Shown piece by piece: positions 26,501 through 33,418 of a stretch of DNA of 64,000 nucleotides. Positions within the stretch are counted from its first letter, which is position 1, and every line of letters starts with the position of its first letter. The DNA lies in NCBI GenBank assembly GCA_964385175.1, contig CAYLNL010000010.1:30152-94151 (forward strand), in the 5' to 3' direction. The DNA is from CAYLNL01 sp964385175. Its GTDB lineage: Bacteria > Bacteroidota > Bacteroidia > Flavobacteriales > Flavobacteriaceae. Under the pieces are notes generated by a model. The model was not told the DNA's origin. It saw only the letters and a list, made by a program, of their open reading frames with translations, and made no database searches. The translations under genes were made by a program, and so were the position numbers.

Positions 26501-27965
26501 CATAACCGTTTACCAGGAGCAAGTGATGCTCCTTTCACAAAAACTTGCCGGGTTCACCAAAGGTGAAGCCGATGTATTGCGGAAAGCCATGGGTAAAAAA
26601 ATATTCGCCCTTCTCAATGAACTTAAACCCAAATTTCTCGATGGGGGGGAGCGCCGTAACCACCCCCGGGATGTTTTAGAAAAAGTATGGAAAGACTGGG
26701 AAGCCTTTGCCAGCTATGCCTTTAACAAGAGCCACTCCACCTGTTATGCCCTCATTGGCTACCAAACGGCCTACCTTAAAGCCAATTACCCCGAAGAATA
26801 TATGGCGGCAGTGCTTTCTAACAATATGAGCGATATTAAACAAATATCCTTTTTCCTGGAAGAATGTAAGCGAATGGGCGTTAAAGTGCTGGGACCAGAC
26901 GTAAACGAATCGTTCTATAAATTTACCGTAAATAAAAACAACGCTATTCGCTTTGGTATGGGCGCCGTGAAAGGCATTGGCAAAGGCGCCGTAGATACAC
27001 TGGTGGCGAATAGAACCGGCAAAAAATACAACTCTGTTTTTGATGTGGCAAAACGGGTAGATTTGTCTGCCGCCACAAAAAAAGCCTTTGAAAGCCTTGC
27101 GTTAGCAGGCGGGTTCGATTCTTTTGCAGGAGTGCATCGCGCTCAGTATTTTAATGATAATGGAGATGGGGTAACCCTTTTGGAAAAAGCCATTCGTTTT
27201 GGCGCCGCCTACCAGCAAAATCTCCAGTCGGCCCAGGTGAGTTTATTTGGCGACCAAAGCAATGTGCAAATTCCCGAACCCATAGTTCCTGAGTGCGAGG
27301 CTTGGAGCACCATAGAAAAACTCAAGAAAGAAAAAGAAGTAGTGGGTATTTATATTTCCGGGCACCCCTTAGACGATTTTAAAACCGAAATGCAATATTT
27401 CTGTAATGGAAATTTGGCACTTCTTAGCAATATGCAGCAACATCTGAACAAGGAAATTACCCTTGCCGGTGTAGTTACCAACGTACAACACCGCATGTCT
27501 AAAAACGGTAAAGGATGGGCGGTATTTACCCTGGAAGATTACACAGACTCATACGAATTTAAAATTTTTAGTGAAGAATACCTGAGATACCGACATCTCC
27601 TTAATATTGACGGGTTATTGTATGCCAAAGTTTTTATACGAGAAGGATGGGCAAATAATGAAACAGGCGCTAACCCTGAGCCAAGAATCCAGTTTGCCAA
27701 TCTCCAGCCTATCCACGATGTTATGGAAAACTACGCTAAAAAACTAACCATTCAACTCCCCATAGAAGAACTCGCCGAAGAGAAAATAACCCGTTTAAAA
27801 ACCCTTCTAAAATCTCACAAAGGCAATCACGCCCTTTCTTTTATAGTGTATGAAGCCACAAACGATGTTAAATTGCACCTGCCCAGTCGCAGGAAAAATG
27901 TAAAAATCTCTAATGAGTTGCTGGCTGTGTTAGAAGAAGAGGCTATTTATTATAAATTGAACTGA
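23589..27965 (+). CDS. dnaE: DNA polymerase III alpha subunit with fused exonuclease
   Basis: A 1458-residue replicative polymerase. Residues 1-190 are a DnaQ-type 3'-5' exonuclease: FDTETTGLPKRW, HNVGFDNN and HHAAADVEAT supply the DEDDh residues. The PHP domain begins near residue 262 (HLHNHSQFSVLQATS), although several metal ligands differ from the ideal HxHxxYS pattern. Polymerase catalysis is at LPDIDIDFDDEGRG, with GPGRGSAAGSVVAYAL nearby. The C-terminus has the HhH and OB domains (ITLAGVVTNVQHRMSKNGKG). It combines synthesis and proofreading in one chain, as in other Flavobacteriia; a separate DnaQ may still exist elsewhere. Confidence 0.97.
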   Translation: MYLLFDTETTGLPKRWDAPVTDTDNWPRVVQIAWQLHDEWGNLLEHSDAIIKPDGYTIPYESEQVHGISTALAEAEGIPLGEALEAFKRALSKANFVAGHNVGFDNNVVGAEFYRLNILHSLLSLPVLDTCTEATALLCQLPGGKGGKFKLPTVTELYRHLFKDAFQEAHHAAADVEATARCFFELIRTQQVFSPQELNAAPDYFARFAAFHPQPIALVGLKHRNLKTASENIRKQLEKEKSTTTPSKEELLQNEQLLQEAVFVHLHNHSQFSVLQATSTIKEIVEAASREKMPAVALTDTANLMGAFHFVKEINTHNKIAQAKNKEASAKGVQPLESILKPIIGCEFYVCENRNDKTRKDKGYQVVMLAKNKNGYHNLAKMASIAYTEGFYYVPRIDREVVQRYKEDIIVLTGNLYGEVPAKILHLGEHQAEEALLWWKEVFQDDLYLEIMRHGQEDEDRVNETLLRFSRKHRIKLVAANSTYYILEEDARAHDILLCVKEGEKQATPIGRGRGYRYGLPNQEYYFKSAKAMKSLFKDVPQAILTIQEILDKISYYDLARPVVLPKFEIPPTFLANGTTQEQAESSYLRHLTYEGASRRYPTLSPAIKERVDFELEVIERTGYPGYFLIVQDVCAAAREMGVSVGPGRGSAAGSVVAYALGITNIDPIANNLLFERFLNPDRVSLPDIDIDFDDEGRGKVIEYVVQKYGANQVAQIITYGTMAAKSSIRDTARVLDLPLQEADRVAKLIPNIKLTDIFGLTSEELRERLRSEDLLRVQELKKLAEGDSLTAQTIKQARVLEGSFRNTGIHACGVIITPDDITNFVPIATAKDSDLYVTQFDNAVVESAGLLKMDFLGLKTLTLIKDTVELVKYRHDKDLNPDTFPLDDKKTYELFQRGETIGIFQYESVGMQKYMRDLKPTVFADLVAMNALYRPGPIEYIPSFIRRKRGEEPITYDLPEMEEDLKETYGITVYQEQVMLLSQKLAGFTKGEADVLRKAMGKKIFALLNELKPKFLDGGERRNHPRDVLEKVWKDWEAFASYAFNKSHSTCYALIGYQTAYLKANYPEEYMAAVLSNNMSDIKQISFFLEECKRMGVKVLGPDVNESFYKFTVNKNNAIRFGMGAVKGIGKGAVDTLVANRTGKKYNSVFDVAKRVDLSAATKKAFESLALAGGFDSFAGVHRAQYFNDNGDGVTLLEKAIRFGAAYQQNLQSAQVSLFGDQSNVQIPEPIVPECEAWSTIEKLKKEKEVVGIYISGHPLDDFKTEMQYFCNGNLALLSNMQQHLNKEITLAGVVTNVQHRMSKNGKGWAVFTLEDYTDSYEFKIFSEEYLRYRHLLNIDGLLYAKVFIREGWANNETGANPEPRIQFANLQPIHDVMENYAKKLTIQLPIEELAEEKITRLKTLLKSHKGNHALSFIVYEATNDVKLHLPSRRKNVKISNELLAVLEEEAIYYKLN

Positions 27966-28034
27966 TATTTATTTTTATAATAACAATATCATTAAAACCA
28001 ATAGAATAGTACATATCCTTGTAAAAGAAATAAG

Positions 28035-28042
28035 TACCTTTG
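28035..28042 (+). promoter_or_regulatory. -7 element of trxA
   Basis: TACCTTTG, 34 nt before ATG 28076. An in-frame TTG at 28040 lies inside it and cannot be the start. Confidence 0.65.
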
Positions 28043-28075
28043 TACCCGAAAACAAATACTAAATACTCAAGAAAA

Positions 28076-28393
28076 ATGGCATTAGAAATAACAGACGCTA
28101 CCTTTGAAGAAATAGTTTTGAAAAACAACAAACCCGTACTGGTAGATTTTTGGGCAGCTTGGTGTGGCCCCTGCCGCATGGTAGGCCCCATCATAGAAGA
28201 AATAAGCAAAGAATACCAGGGCAAAGCCGTTATAGGAAAAGTAGATGTAGATGCCCACCAGGAATTCGCCGCCAAATATGGAGTGCGCAACATTCCCACC
28301 GTGCTTGTCTTCAAAAATGGGCAAGTGGTGAATCGCCAGGTAGGCGTAGCTCCCAAAAACGTTTACACCCAGGCGCTTAACGCTGCTCTTTAA
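28076..28393 (+). CDS. trxA: Thioredoxin
   Basis: A 105-residue thioredoxin with the active site WCGPC near residues 30-34, the cis-proline segment VRNIPTVLVF and a usual length for the family. It reduces protein disulfides in the cytoplasm. It is followed by a rho-independent terminator and then a DUF58 gene. Confidence 0.97.
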   Translation: MALEITDATFEEIVLKNNKPVLVDFWAAWCGPCRMVGPIIEEISKEYQGKAVIGKVDVDAHQEFAAKYGVRNIPTVLVFKNGQVVNRQVGVAPKNVYTQALNAAL

Positions 28394-28418
28394 TAAGCGA
28401 CTTCTGAGAAAAAGAAAC

Positions 28419-28447
28419 AGGTTTGGTGGCAACATCAAACCTTTTTT
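28419..28447 (+). terminator. Terminator after trxA
   Basis: AGGTTTG pairs with CAAACCT across a GTGGCAACAT loop, then runs into six T. It ends 8 nt before the next start codon. Confidence 0.8.
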
Positions 28448-28455
28448 ATAAGTTT

Positions 28456-29385
28456 ATGAACCTATCTTCTCAACTCCAACAAGCCCCCCTATACAAATAC
28501 CTGGAGGTTCTTGCCAACCAGGTAGTAGAAGGCTTTATCAGTGGGATGCACAAAAGCCCCTTTCATGGCTTTTCCTCTGAGTTTGCAGAACACAAAAGCT
28601 ATAACCCCGGCGAGAGCACCAAATACATAGATTGGAAACTCTTCGCCCGCACCGATAAATTGTACACCAAACGCTTTGAGGAAGAAACTAACCTGAGATG
28701 TCACCTTATTATAGACCGCTCCCCCTCTATGTACTACCCGGAAGGAGCTAAACAAACCATACAGTCTCTCACTAAAATAGGTTTTTCTGCCCTGGCCGCC
28801 GCGGCACTTATGCAACTTCTCAGGCGCCAGCGCGATGCAGTGGGCATGAGCCTGTACTCTGATGTGTATGAATATTACGCCCCCGAAAAAAATGGAGAAC
28901 GCCATCGCCACATGTTGATGAATGTTCTCCAGGACATGCTACAACAACCTCCCGCTGCCAAACACACCAATACCTACACTTTTTTGCACCAGGTAGCCGA
29001 AAAAATTCACCGCCGCAGCCTCATCTTTTTGTTTACCGATATGTTCCAAACAGAAACCGATGACTCTCGCCTATTTGAAGCGCTGCGCCACCTGCGGTAC
29101 AACAAACACAAGCTCGTTCTCTTCCACGTTATGGATAAGGCGAAAGAAGCGTATTTTGAATTTGATGAAGCCCCAAAACGATTCACCGATGTAGAAACCG
29201 GCAATTCTATAAACCTGTATGCCAGTTCTGTAAAAGCCGATTACCGCAAGGCGGTGGAAACCTATTATAACTCCCTGCAGCTCACCTGCGCCCGCTACAA
29301 AATAAAATATGTAGAAGCTGATATTACTCAGGGGTTCGATAAAATACTGCTCACCTACCTGTCGGAAAAACAACGGTTTGCTTAG
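28456..29385 (+). CDS. DUF58 domain protein (vWA-type fold)
   Basis: A 309-residue protein. NPGESTKYIDWKLFARTDKL is the DUF58 signature and LIIDRSPSMYY is a MIDAS-like metal site of a von Willebrand A fold. DUF58 genes usually lie next to MoxR ATPases, but none is present here; a TlpA-like membrane protein follows after 12 nt. The role is unknown, possibly in assembly of an envelope complex. ATG 28456 is used since the longer frame starts inside the trxA terminator. Confidence 0.88.
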   Translation: MNLSSQLQQAPLYKYLEVLANQVVEGFISGMHKSPFHGFSSEFAEHKSYNPGESTKYIDWKLFARTDKLYTKRFEEETNLRCHLIIDRSPSMYYPEGAKQTIQSLTKIGFSALAAAALMQLLRRQRDAVGMSLYSDVYEYYAPEKNGERHRHMLMNVLQDMLQQPPAAKHTNTYTFLHQVAEKIHRRSLIFLFTDMFQTETDDSRLFEALRHLRYNKHKLVLFHVMDKAKEAYFEFDEAPKRFTDVETGNSINLYASSVKADYRKAVETYYNSLQLTCARYKIKYVEADITQGFDKILLTYLSEKQRFA

Positions 29386-29397
29386 ATACTAACAACA

Positions 29398-30267
29398 ATG
29401 ATTAAAAATATGATACGAAAGATTTTCTACCTCCTGGCGCTATTCCTGTTTTACATGGCGTTTGGGGGGCTTGTCAGCAACAGTCATAGTTATTTGCTGC
29501 CGGCAACCTGTGCAGCCGGTTTTGTATTGGCATATTTTATCGCCCGCAGCTACCCTTCCTATCGTTTCGGGCGGCTGTTTTTATACTACTATGCTCCTTT
29601 TTTGCTATTAGTACTGATGGGGAGTATTTTATTAAAGGATTTTTCGAGAACGTTCCTCTATTTTTTTCTCATACCGCCGAGCGCTTTCTTAGGGTACCGG
29701 TTTCAAAAAAGGAACAGCTACGGAACGGTGGTTGGAATCCTGGCAATAGTAGTGGTGAGTTATGTACTGGTTCCCAATGTGCTTAGCCTTTTCACGGCGA
29801 AAAATACCCGCGAGAAAAAAGAGTTTCCCGAAATGGTGTTTAAAAATGAAAAGGACGAGCCGGTGGTTTTCCCGGAAAACACCCTTATCGTGTTAGATTT
29901 TTGGAATACCAATTGCGGGGTTTGTTATAGAAAATTCCCGGGCTTTGAAGCCCTGAGTAAAAAATATGCTTCCCAGGGTGTTCTTTTTTACAGTGTGCAT
30001 GTGCCCATGCCCAACGAATCGCTGCCCAAAGTATATGCACTGGTAAAAAAACTCAACTACACTTTTCCTACCCTTTATGCCTCTTCTTCAAAAGAGGTAC
30101 AGAGCAAATTAACAATATACCGCTACCCCACTGTATTAATGTTCCGAAACAATACCCTGTACTATAAAGGCAACCCCAATTACGAGCCCTACGTGTTTAT
30201 AAACAATGCAGAACGGGAGATAAACCGGGTAATTAAAGAATATTCCCTGCAAGCGGCTAAACTTTAA
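29398..30267 (+). CDS. Membrane protein with TlpA/ResA-like thioredoxin domain
   Basis: A 289-residue protein. About five hydrophobic helices fill residues 8-130, followed by a thioredoxin-like domain facing the periplasm. The active site VLDFWNTNCGVCYRKFPGF carries CxxC near residues 172-175, and IYRYPTVLMF is the cis-proline region. It is probably a thiol-disulfide reductase for exported proteins. Adjacency to the DUF58 gene hints at a shared role, which the sequence does not prove. Confidence 0.85.
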   Translation: MIKNMIRKIFYLLALFLFYMAFGGLVSNSHSYLLPATCAAGFVLAYFIARSYPSYRFGRLFLYYYAPFLLLVLMGSILLKDFSRTFLYFFLIPPSAFLGYRFQKRNSYGTVVGILAIVVVSYVLVPNVLSLFTAKNTREKKEFPEMVFKNEKDEPVVFPENTLIVLDFWNTNCGVCYRKFPGFEALSKKYASQGVLFYSVHVPMPNESLPKVYALVKKLNYTFPTLYASSSKEVQSKLTIYRYPTVLMFRNNTLYYKGNPNYEPYVFINNAEREINRVIKEYSLQAAKL

Positions 30268-30329
30268 AAATTTACGGAAAAACCACACTAAAAAGACAAG
30301 AAAAAATTTGGAGATATTAAAATAAGTAG

Positions 30330-30337
30330 TATTTTTG
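30330..30337 (+). promoter_or_regulatory. -7 element of small RNA B
   Basis: TATTTTTG, about 6 nt before the first hairpin. Confidence 0.55.
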
Positions 30338-30341
30338 TATC

Positions 30342-30427
30342 GGCCTTTTATAAAATATAAAAGGTTTTTCATAGCAGGTTTATAAGTTGTTTGTAGAAAT
30401 CCGGGCGGTAACGCCCGGGTTTTTTTC
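30342..30427 (+). ncRNA. Small RNA candidate, family copy B
   Basis: After the -7 element at 30330 comes hairpin CCTTTTAT...ATAAAAGG (30343-30363), then the same 23-nt linker as copy A (begins TCATAGCAGGTTTATAAG, 30369-30391), then terminator hairpin CCGGGCG-GTAA-CGCCCGG and seven T (30401-30426). The hairpin sequences differ wholly from copy A while the linker is identical, which points to selection on the linker. Confidence 0.6.
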
Positions 30428-30442
30428 TTGGAACTCATCGCT

Positions 30443-30457
30443 ATGGAAAATTTCCAT
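30443..30457. other. Palindrome upstream of tRNA-Asp
   Basis: ATGGAAA-A-TTTCCAT, a 15-bp inverted repeat, 30 nt before the -7 element of tRNA-Asp. Confidence 0.3.
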
Positions 30458-30486
30458 AAAATAGTTGCCAGATAAAAATTACAGTG

Positions 30487-30494
30487 TATATTTG
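30487..30494 (+). promoter_or_regulatory. -7 element of tRNA-Asp
   Basis: TATATTTG, 14 nt before the tRNA. Confidence 0.65.
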
Positions 30495-30507
30495 CATTCC
30501 TTTAAAA

Positions 30508-30581
30508 GGTCTGGTAGTTCAGTTGGTTAGAATGCCGCCCTGTCACGGCGGAGGTCGCGGGTTCGAGTCCCGTCCAGACCG
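30508..30581 (+). tRNA. tRNA-Asp (anticodon GTC)
   Basis: The cloverleaf is complete: acceptor GGTCTGG/CCAGACC with discriminator G, anticodon arm CCGCC-CTGTCAC-GGCGG with GTC, and T arm GCGGG-TTCGAGT-CCCGT. CCA is not encoded. Confidence 0.97.
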
Positions 30582-30627
30582 CTCTTAAAAAGCGCCTCTC
30601 CTTAGCCTGTTTTCACCCACCCGTATT

Positions 30628-31923
30628 TTATTCTACCACCAACAGAAAATAGGTCTTTTTGCCCCGTTGCAGCAATACTAATTTCTCCCCAATCAAATCG
30701 GTAAGAGAAATAACATAACTCTCTTCTACCCGTTCTTTGTTTACCGCTATGGCATTTTCTTTCAACGCCCGCCGCGCTTCCGCCTTAGAAGGCAAAAAAC
30801 CGCTTCGCTCACTCAGCGCTTCCACAATAGAAATTCCCTGTTCCAACTCCTCGCGCGTGAGGCGCACCTGCGGCACCCCCTCAAAAACTTCCAGGAAAGT
30901 AGCCGCATCGAGCCGCTTCAAATCAGCCGACGTGGCTTTCCCGAATAAAATTTCAGATGCTTGTATAGCATGCGCCATCTCAGCCCCAGAATGTACCATG
31001 GTGGTAACCAATTCAGCCAATTTTTTTTGAAGCAACCGCAGGTGAGGAGTGTGGGCATGTTCTCTCGCCAGCGCTTCTATTTCTTCCCGGGTTAAAAAGG
31101 TGAAGATTTTTAAAAACCGCTCCGCATCCTCGTCGGTTGTATTGAGCCAATATTGATAGAATTTATAAACAGACGTTTTGTGGGCCGCCAACCAGATATT
31201 GCCTCCTTCGGTTTTCCCAAATTTGCTGCCATCACTCTTGGTGAGGAGCGGGCAGGTAAGTGCATACGCCTTTTTTCCCAATTTCCGGCGAATGAGTTCT
31301 GTGCCGGTAGTAATATTGCCCCACTGGTCGCTACCCCCCATTTGCAACAGGCAGTTTTTTTCCTGGAACAGGTGCAAAAAATCATACCCCTGGAAAAGCT
31401 GGTAGGTAAATTCCGTGAAACTCATCCCCTCCGCATCATCGGCGCTCAGCCGTTTTTTAACGGAATCTTTCGCCATCATATAATTTACCGTGAGATGTTT
31501 CCCAATGTCCCGCACAAAATCAATAAGTGTAATCTCCTTCATCCAGTCATAATTATTCATCAACACAGCCGCATTGGGCGTAGCGGGATTAAAATCTAAA
31601 AAACGGGAAAGTTGTTCTTTGATTTTGGCTGCGTTGTAGCGCAGGGTTTCTTCGTCCAGGAGGTTTCGCTCCTGCGATTTGCCGGAAGGGTCGCCAATCA
31701 TCCCTGTAGCCCCGCCCACCAGCGCAACAGGCGTATGCCCATACCGTTGAAAGTGCATTAAAATAACAATTTGAACCAGGCTGCCAATATGAAGCGAATC
31801 GGCGGTAGGGTCGAACCCAATGTAGCCTGTAACTGCATGTTCCCGCAGCAGCGTTTCTGTTTCCGGTATCATGTCCTGGAGAAGTCCTCTCCAGCGAAGC
31901 TCCTCCACAAAACTTTCTGTCAT
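30628..31923 (-). CDS. tyrS: Tyrosyl-tRNA synthetase
   Basis: A 431-residue class I synthetase. The HIGH-equivalent is DSLHIGSLVQIV, KFGKTEGG is the KMSKS-equivalent loop, and QMGGSDQWGNI binds tyrosine and tRNA. The C-terminal 65 residues form an S4 RNA-binding domain. ATG 31923 is fixed by the promoter 22 nt upstream; the longer frame crosses that promoter. Confidence 0.97.
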   Translation of the reverse strand: MTESFVEELRWRGLLQDMIPETETLLREHAVTGYIGFDPTADSLHIGSLVQIVILMHFQRYGHTPVALVGGATGMIGDPSGKSQERNLLDEETLRYNAAKIKEQLSRFLDFNPATPNAAVLMNNYDWMKEITLIDFVRDIGKHLTVNYMMAKDSVKKRLSADDAEGMSFTEFTYQLFQGYDFLHLFQEKNCLLQMGGSDQWGNITTGTELIRRKLGKKAYALTCPLLTKSDGSKFGKTEGGNIWLAAHKTSVYKFYQYWLNTTDEDAERFLKIFTFLTREEIEALAREHAHTPHLRLLQKKLAELVTTMVHSGAEMAHAIQASEILFGKATSADLKRLDAATFLEVFEGVPQVRLTREELEQGISIVEALSERSGFLPSKAEARRALKENAIAVNKERVEESYVISLTDLIGEKLVLLQRGKKTYFLLVVE

Positions 31924-31944
31924 ACTATAGTTGTTAACTGGTTG

Positions 31945-31952
31945 CAAAGATA
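31945..31952 (-). promoter_or_regulatory. -7 element of tyrS
   Basis: The reverse strand reads TATCTTTG, 22 nt before the tyrS ATG. Confidence 0.65.
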
Positions 31953-32001
31953 CGATAATGAAGGGTATACGATTTTCCTCATCTATATTCGTCTTTCCTG
32001 C

Positions 32002-32009
32002 TATCTTTG
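32002..32009 (+). promoter_or_regulatory. -7 element of SDR gene, possibly leaderless
   Basis: TATCTTTG ends 4 nt before ATG 32014, so transcription would start at or next to the start codon. Confidence 0.55.
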
Positions 32010-32013
32010 AGCC

Positions 32014-33012
32014 ATGATTCTCATCACCGGAGGCACGGGGCTGGTAGGTTCTCACCTGCTCTGCCAGTTAGCGCAAAAGAAAGAGCCCCTGCGCGCGCTC
32101 TACCGCGATGCGCGCACGCTGGCGGGCGTGAAAAGGGTTTTCTCCTATTTTACAACTGAGGCGGAGGCGCTTTTTAACGCCATTGAATGGGTGCAGGGCG
32201 ATATTACGGATATTCCTTCCCTGGGCAAAGCATTCGAAGGGATAGCAAAAGTATATCACTGTGCAGCGCTCATTTCTTTTGATGAGGGTGACTATAAAAA
32301 GTTGCGAAAAATAAATGTGGAGGGCACCGCCAATATAGTGAATTTTTGCCTGAGCCGTTCTGTGCAAAAACTCTGTTATGTGAGTTCTGTGGCGGCGCTT
32401 GGCAAGGTGCAGGAAGGGTTTATTACAGAAGATACCCAGTGGAGCCCGGATGATGCTAACCACAGCTATTCCATTACCAAATATGGCGGTGAAATGGAAG
32501 TGTGGCGGGGAGCGCAGGAAGGTTTGCCGGTGGTAATAGTGAACCCGGGCGTTATTTTGGGAGCTGGTTTTTGGAACGCCGGCAGCGGGAAGCTCTTCAA
32601 CATTGTAAAACGCGGGCTTACCTACTACCCCCCTGGTTCGGTGGGCGTAGTGGATGTGGAAGACCTGGTGCAGGCAATGCTACAACTCATGGAAAGCGCT
32701 ATAACAGGGAAACGGTATATTGTAGTGGCAGAGAACCTGGACTATCAACACTTCCTCACAGACATTGCCCGGGCGTTTGGTGTAACCCCGCCCCGAAACC
32801 GACTAACCCCCCGGTTCATGCAACTTCTCTGGCGTTTAGACGCCCTGAGAGGGGCGCTTACCGGCAAACCCCGCCTGCTTAGCCGGTACACTGCCGCCTC
32901 TCTTTGCGCTCAAAACCAGTACAGCAGCGAACAACTTATAAAAGCGTTGCATTTTCGGTTTAGGCCTGTTTCCCAAACCATACAAACCGTTTGTAGTCGG
33001 TTTAATTCGTAG
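32014..33012 (+). CDS. NAD(P)-dependent extended SDR oxidoreductase
   Basis: A 332-residue protein. TGGTGLVGSHLL is the dinucleotide-binding motif, YHCAALISF and YVSSVAALG follow, and SYSITKYGGE holds the catalytic Tyr-x-x-x-Lys. It belongs to the dihydroflavonol reductase / 3-beta-HSD-like group; the substrate is unknown. It is divergent from tyrS and its end overlaps the stop of the convergent DUF4296 gene by 11 nt. Confidence 0.9.
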   Translation: MILITGGTGLVGSHLLCQLAQKKEPLRALYRDARTLAGVKRVFSYFTTEAEALFNAIEWVQGDITDIPSLGKAFEGIAKVYHCAALISFDEGDYKKLRKINVEGTANIVNFCLSRSVQKLCYVSSVAALGKVQEGFITEDTQWSPDDANHSYSITKYGGEMEVWRGAQEGLPVVIVNPGVILGAGFWNAGSGKLFNIVKRGLTYYPPGSVGVVDVEDLVQAMLQLMESAITGKRYIVVAENLDYQHFLTDIARAFGVTPPRNRLTPRFMQLLWRLDALRGALTGKPRLLSRYTAASLCAQNQYSSEQLIKALHFRFRPVSQTIQTVCSRFNS

Positions 33013-33418
33013 CCGCCGAGTCAGGTGCCGTAAGTTCTCGCTCTTTCGGAACCGTCTTTTTCTGTAGTGTCTTTTGCTTTTTGGCTTCTGTTTCCTGCCT
33101 GCTTGTTTGCAAATGTTCTTGTACGTGTTTATATATACGCAGGTAATCTTTTGGATGGGCGGCATAATAAAGCGCACTTTGAGCAAACCGGAGGCTATCT
33201 GTATGGTGTTTTTTGTAGAGCGCCTGCAAATTTGCAGTATAGTTGCTCTCTCCTGCACCTTTTTCACGAGTATTTTGGGTGGCTTTTAGCAGGGTAATGT
33301 CATATAAGATAGCTTCCATCTGTTTGGGTGGAAGAAGGCCTTTCGGCTTTTCCACGGCTGTTTTTTTACAGGAAAGCGCCGTGATAAGGCATATTCCCAA
33401 TACTAACAATCGTTTCAT
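33002..33418 (-). CDS. DUF4296 lipoprotein
   Basis: A 138-residue lipoprotein with lipobox ALSC (Cys17). LLPPKQMEAILYDITLLKAT is the DUF4296 core, followed by QALYKKHHTDSLRFAQSALYYA and a Lys-rich tail. It has no known function but stands beside dihydroorotase and polyprenol-phosphate mannose synthase in many Flavobacteriia. ATG 33418 gives the correct lipoprotein signal; its first 4 nt overlap the dihydroorotase stop. Confidence 0.88.
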   Translation of the reverse strand: MKRLLVLGICLITALSCKKTAVEKPKGLLPPKQMEAILYDITLLKATQNTREKGAGESNYTANLQALYKKHHTDSLRFAQSALYYAAHPKDYLRIYKHVQEHLQTSRQETEAKKQKTLQKKTVPKERELTAPDSAATN

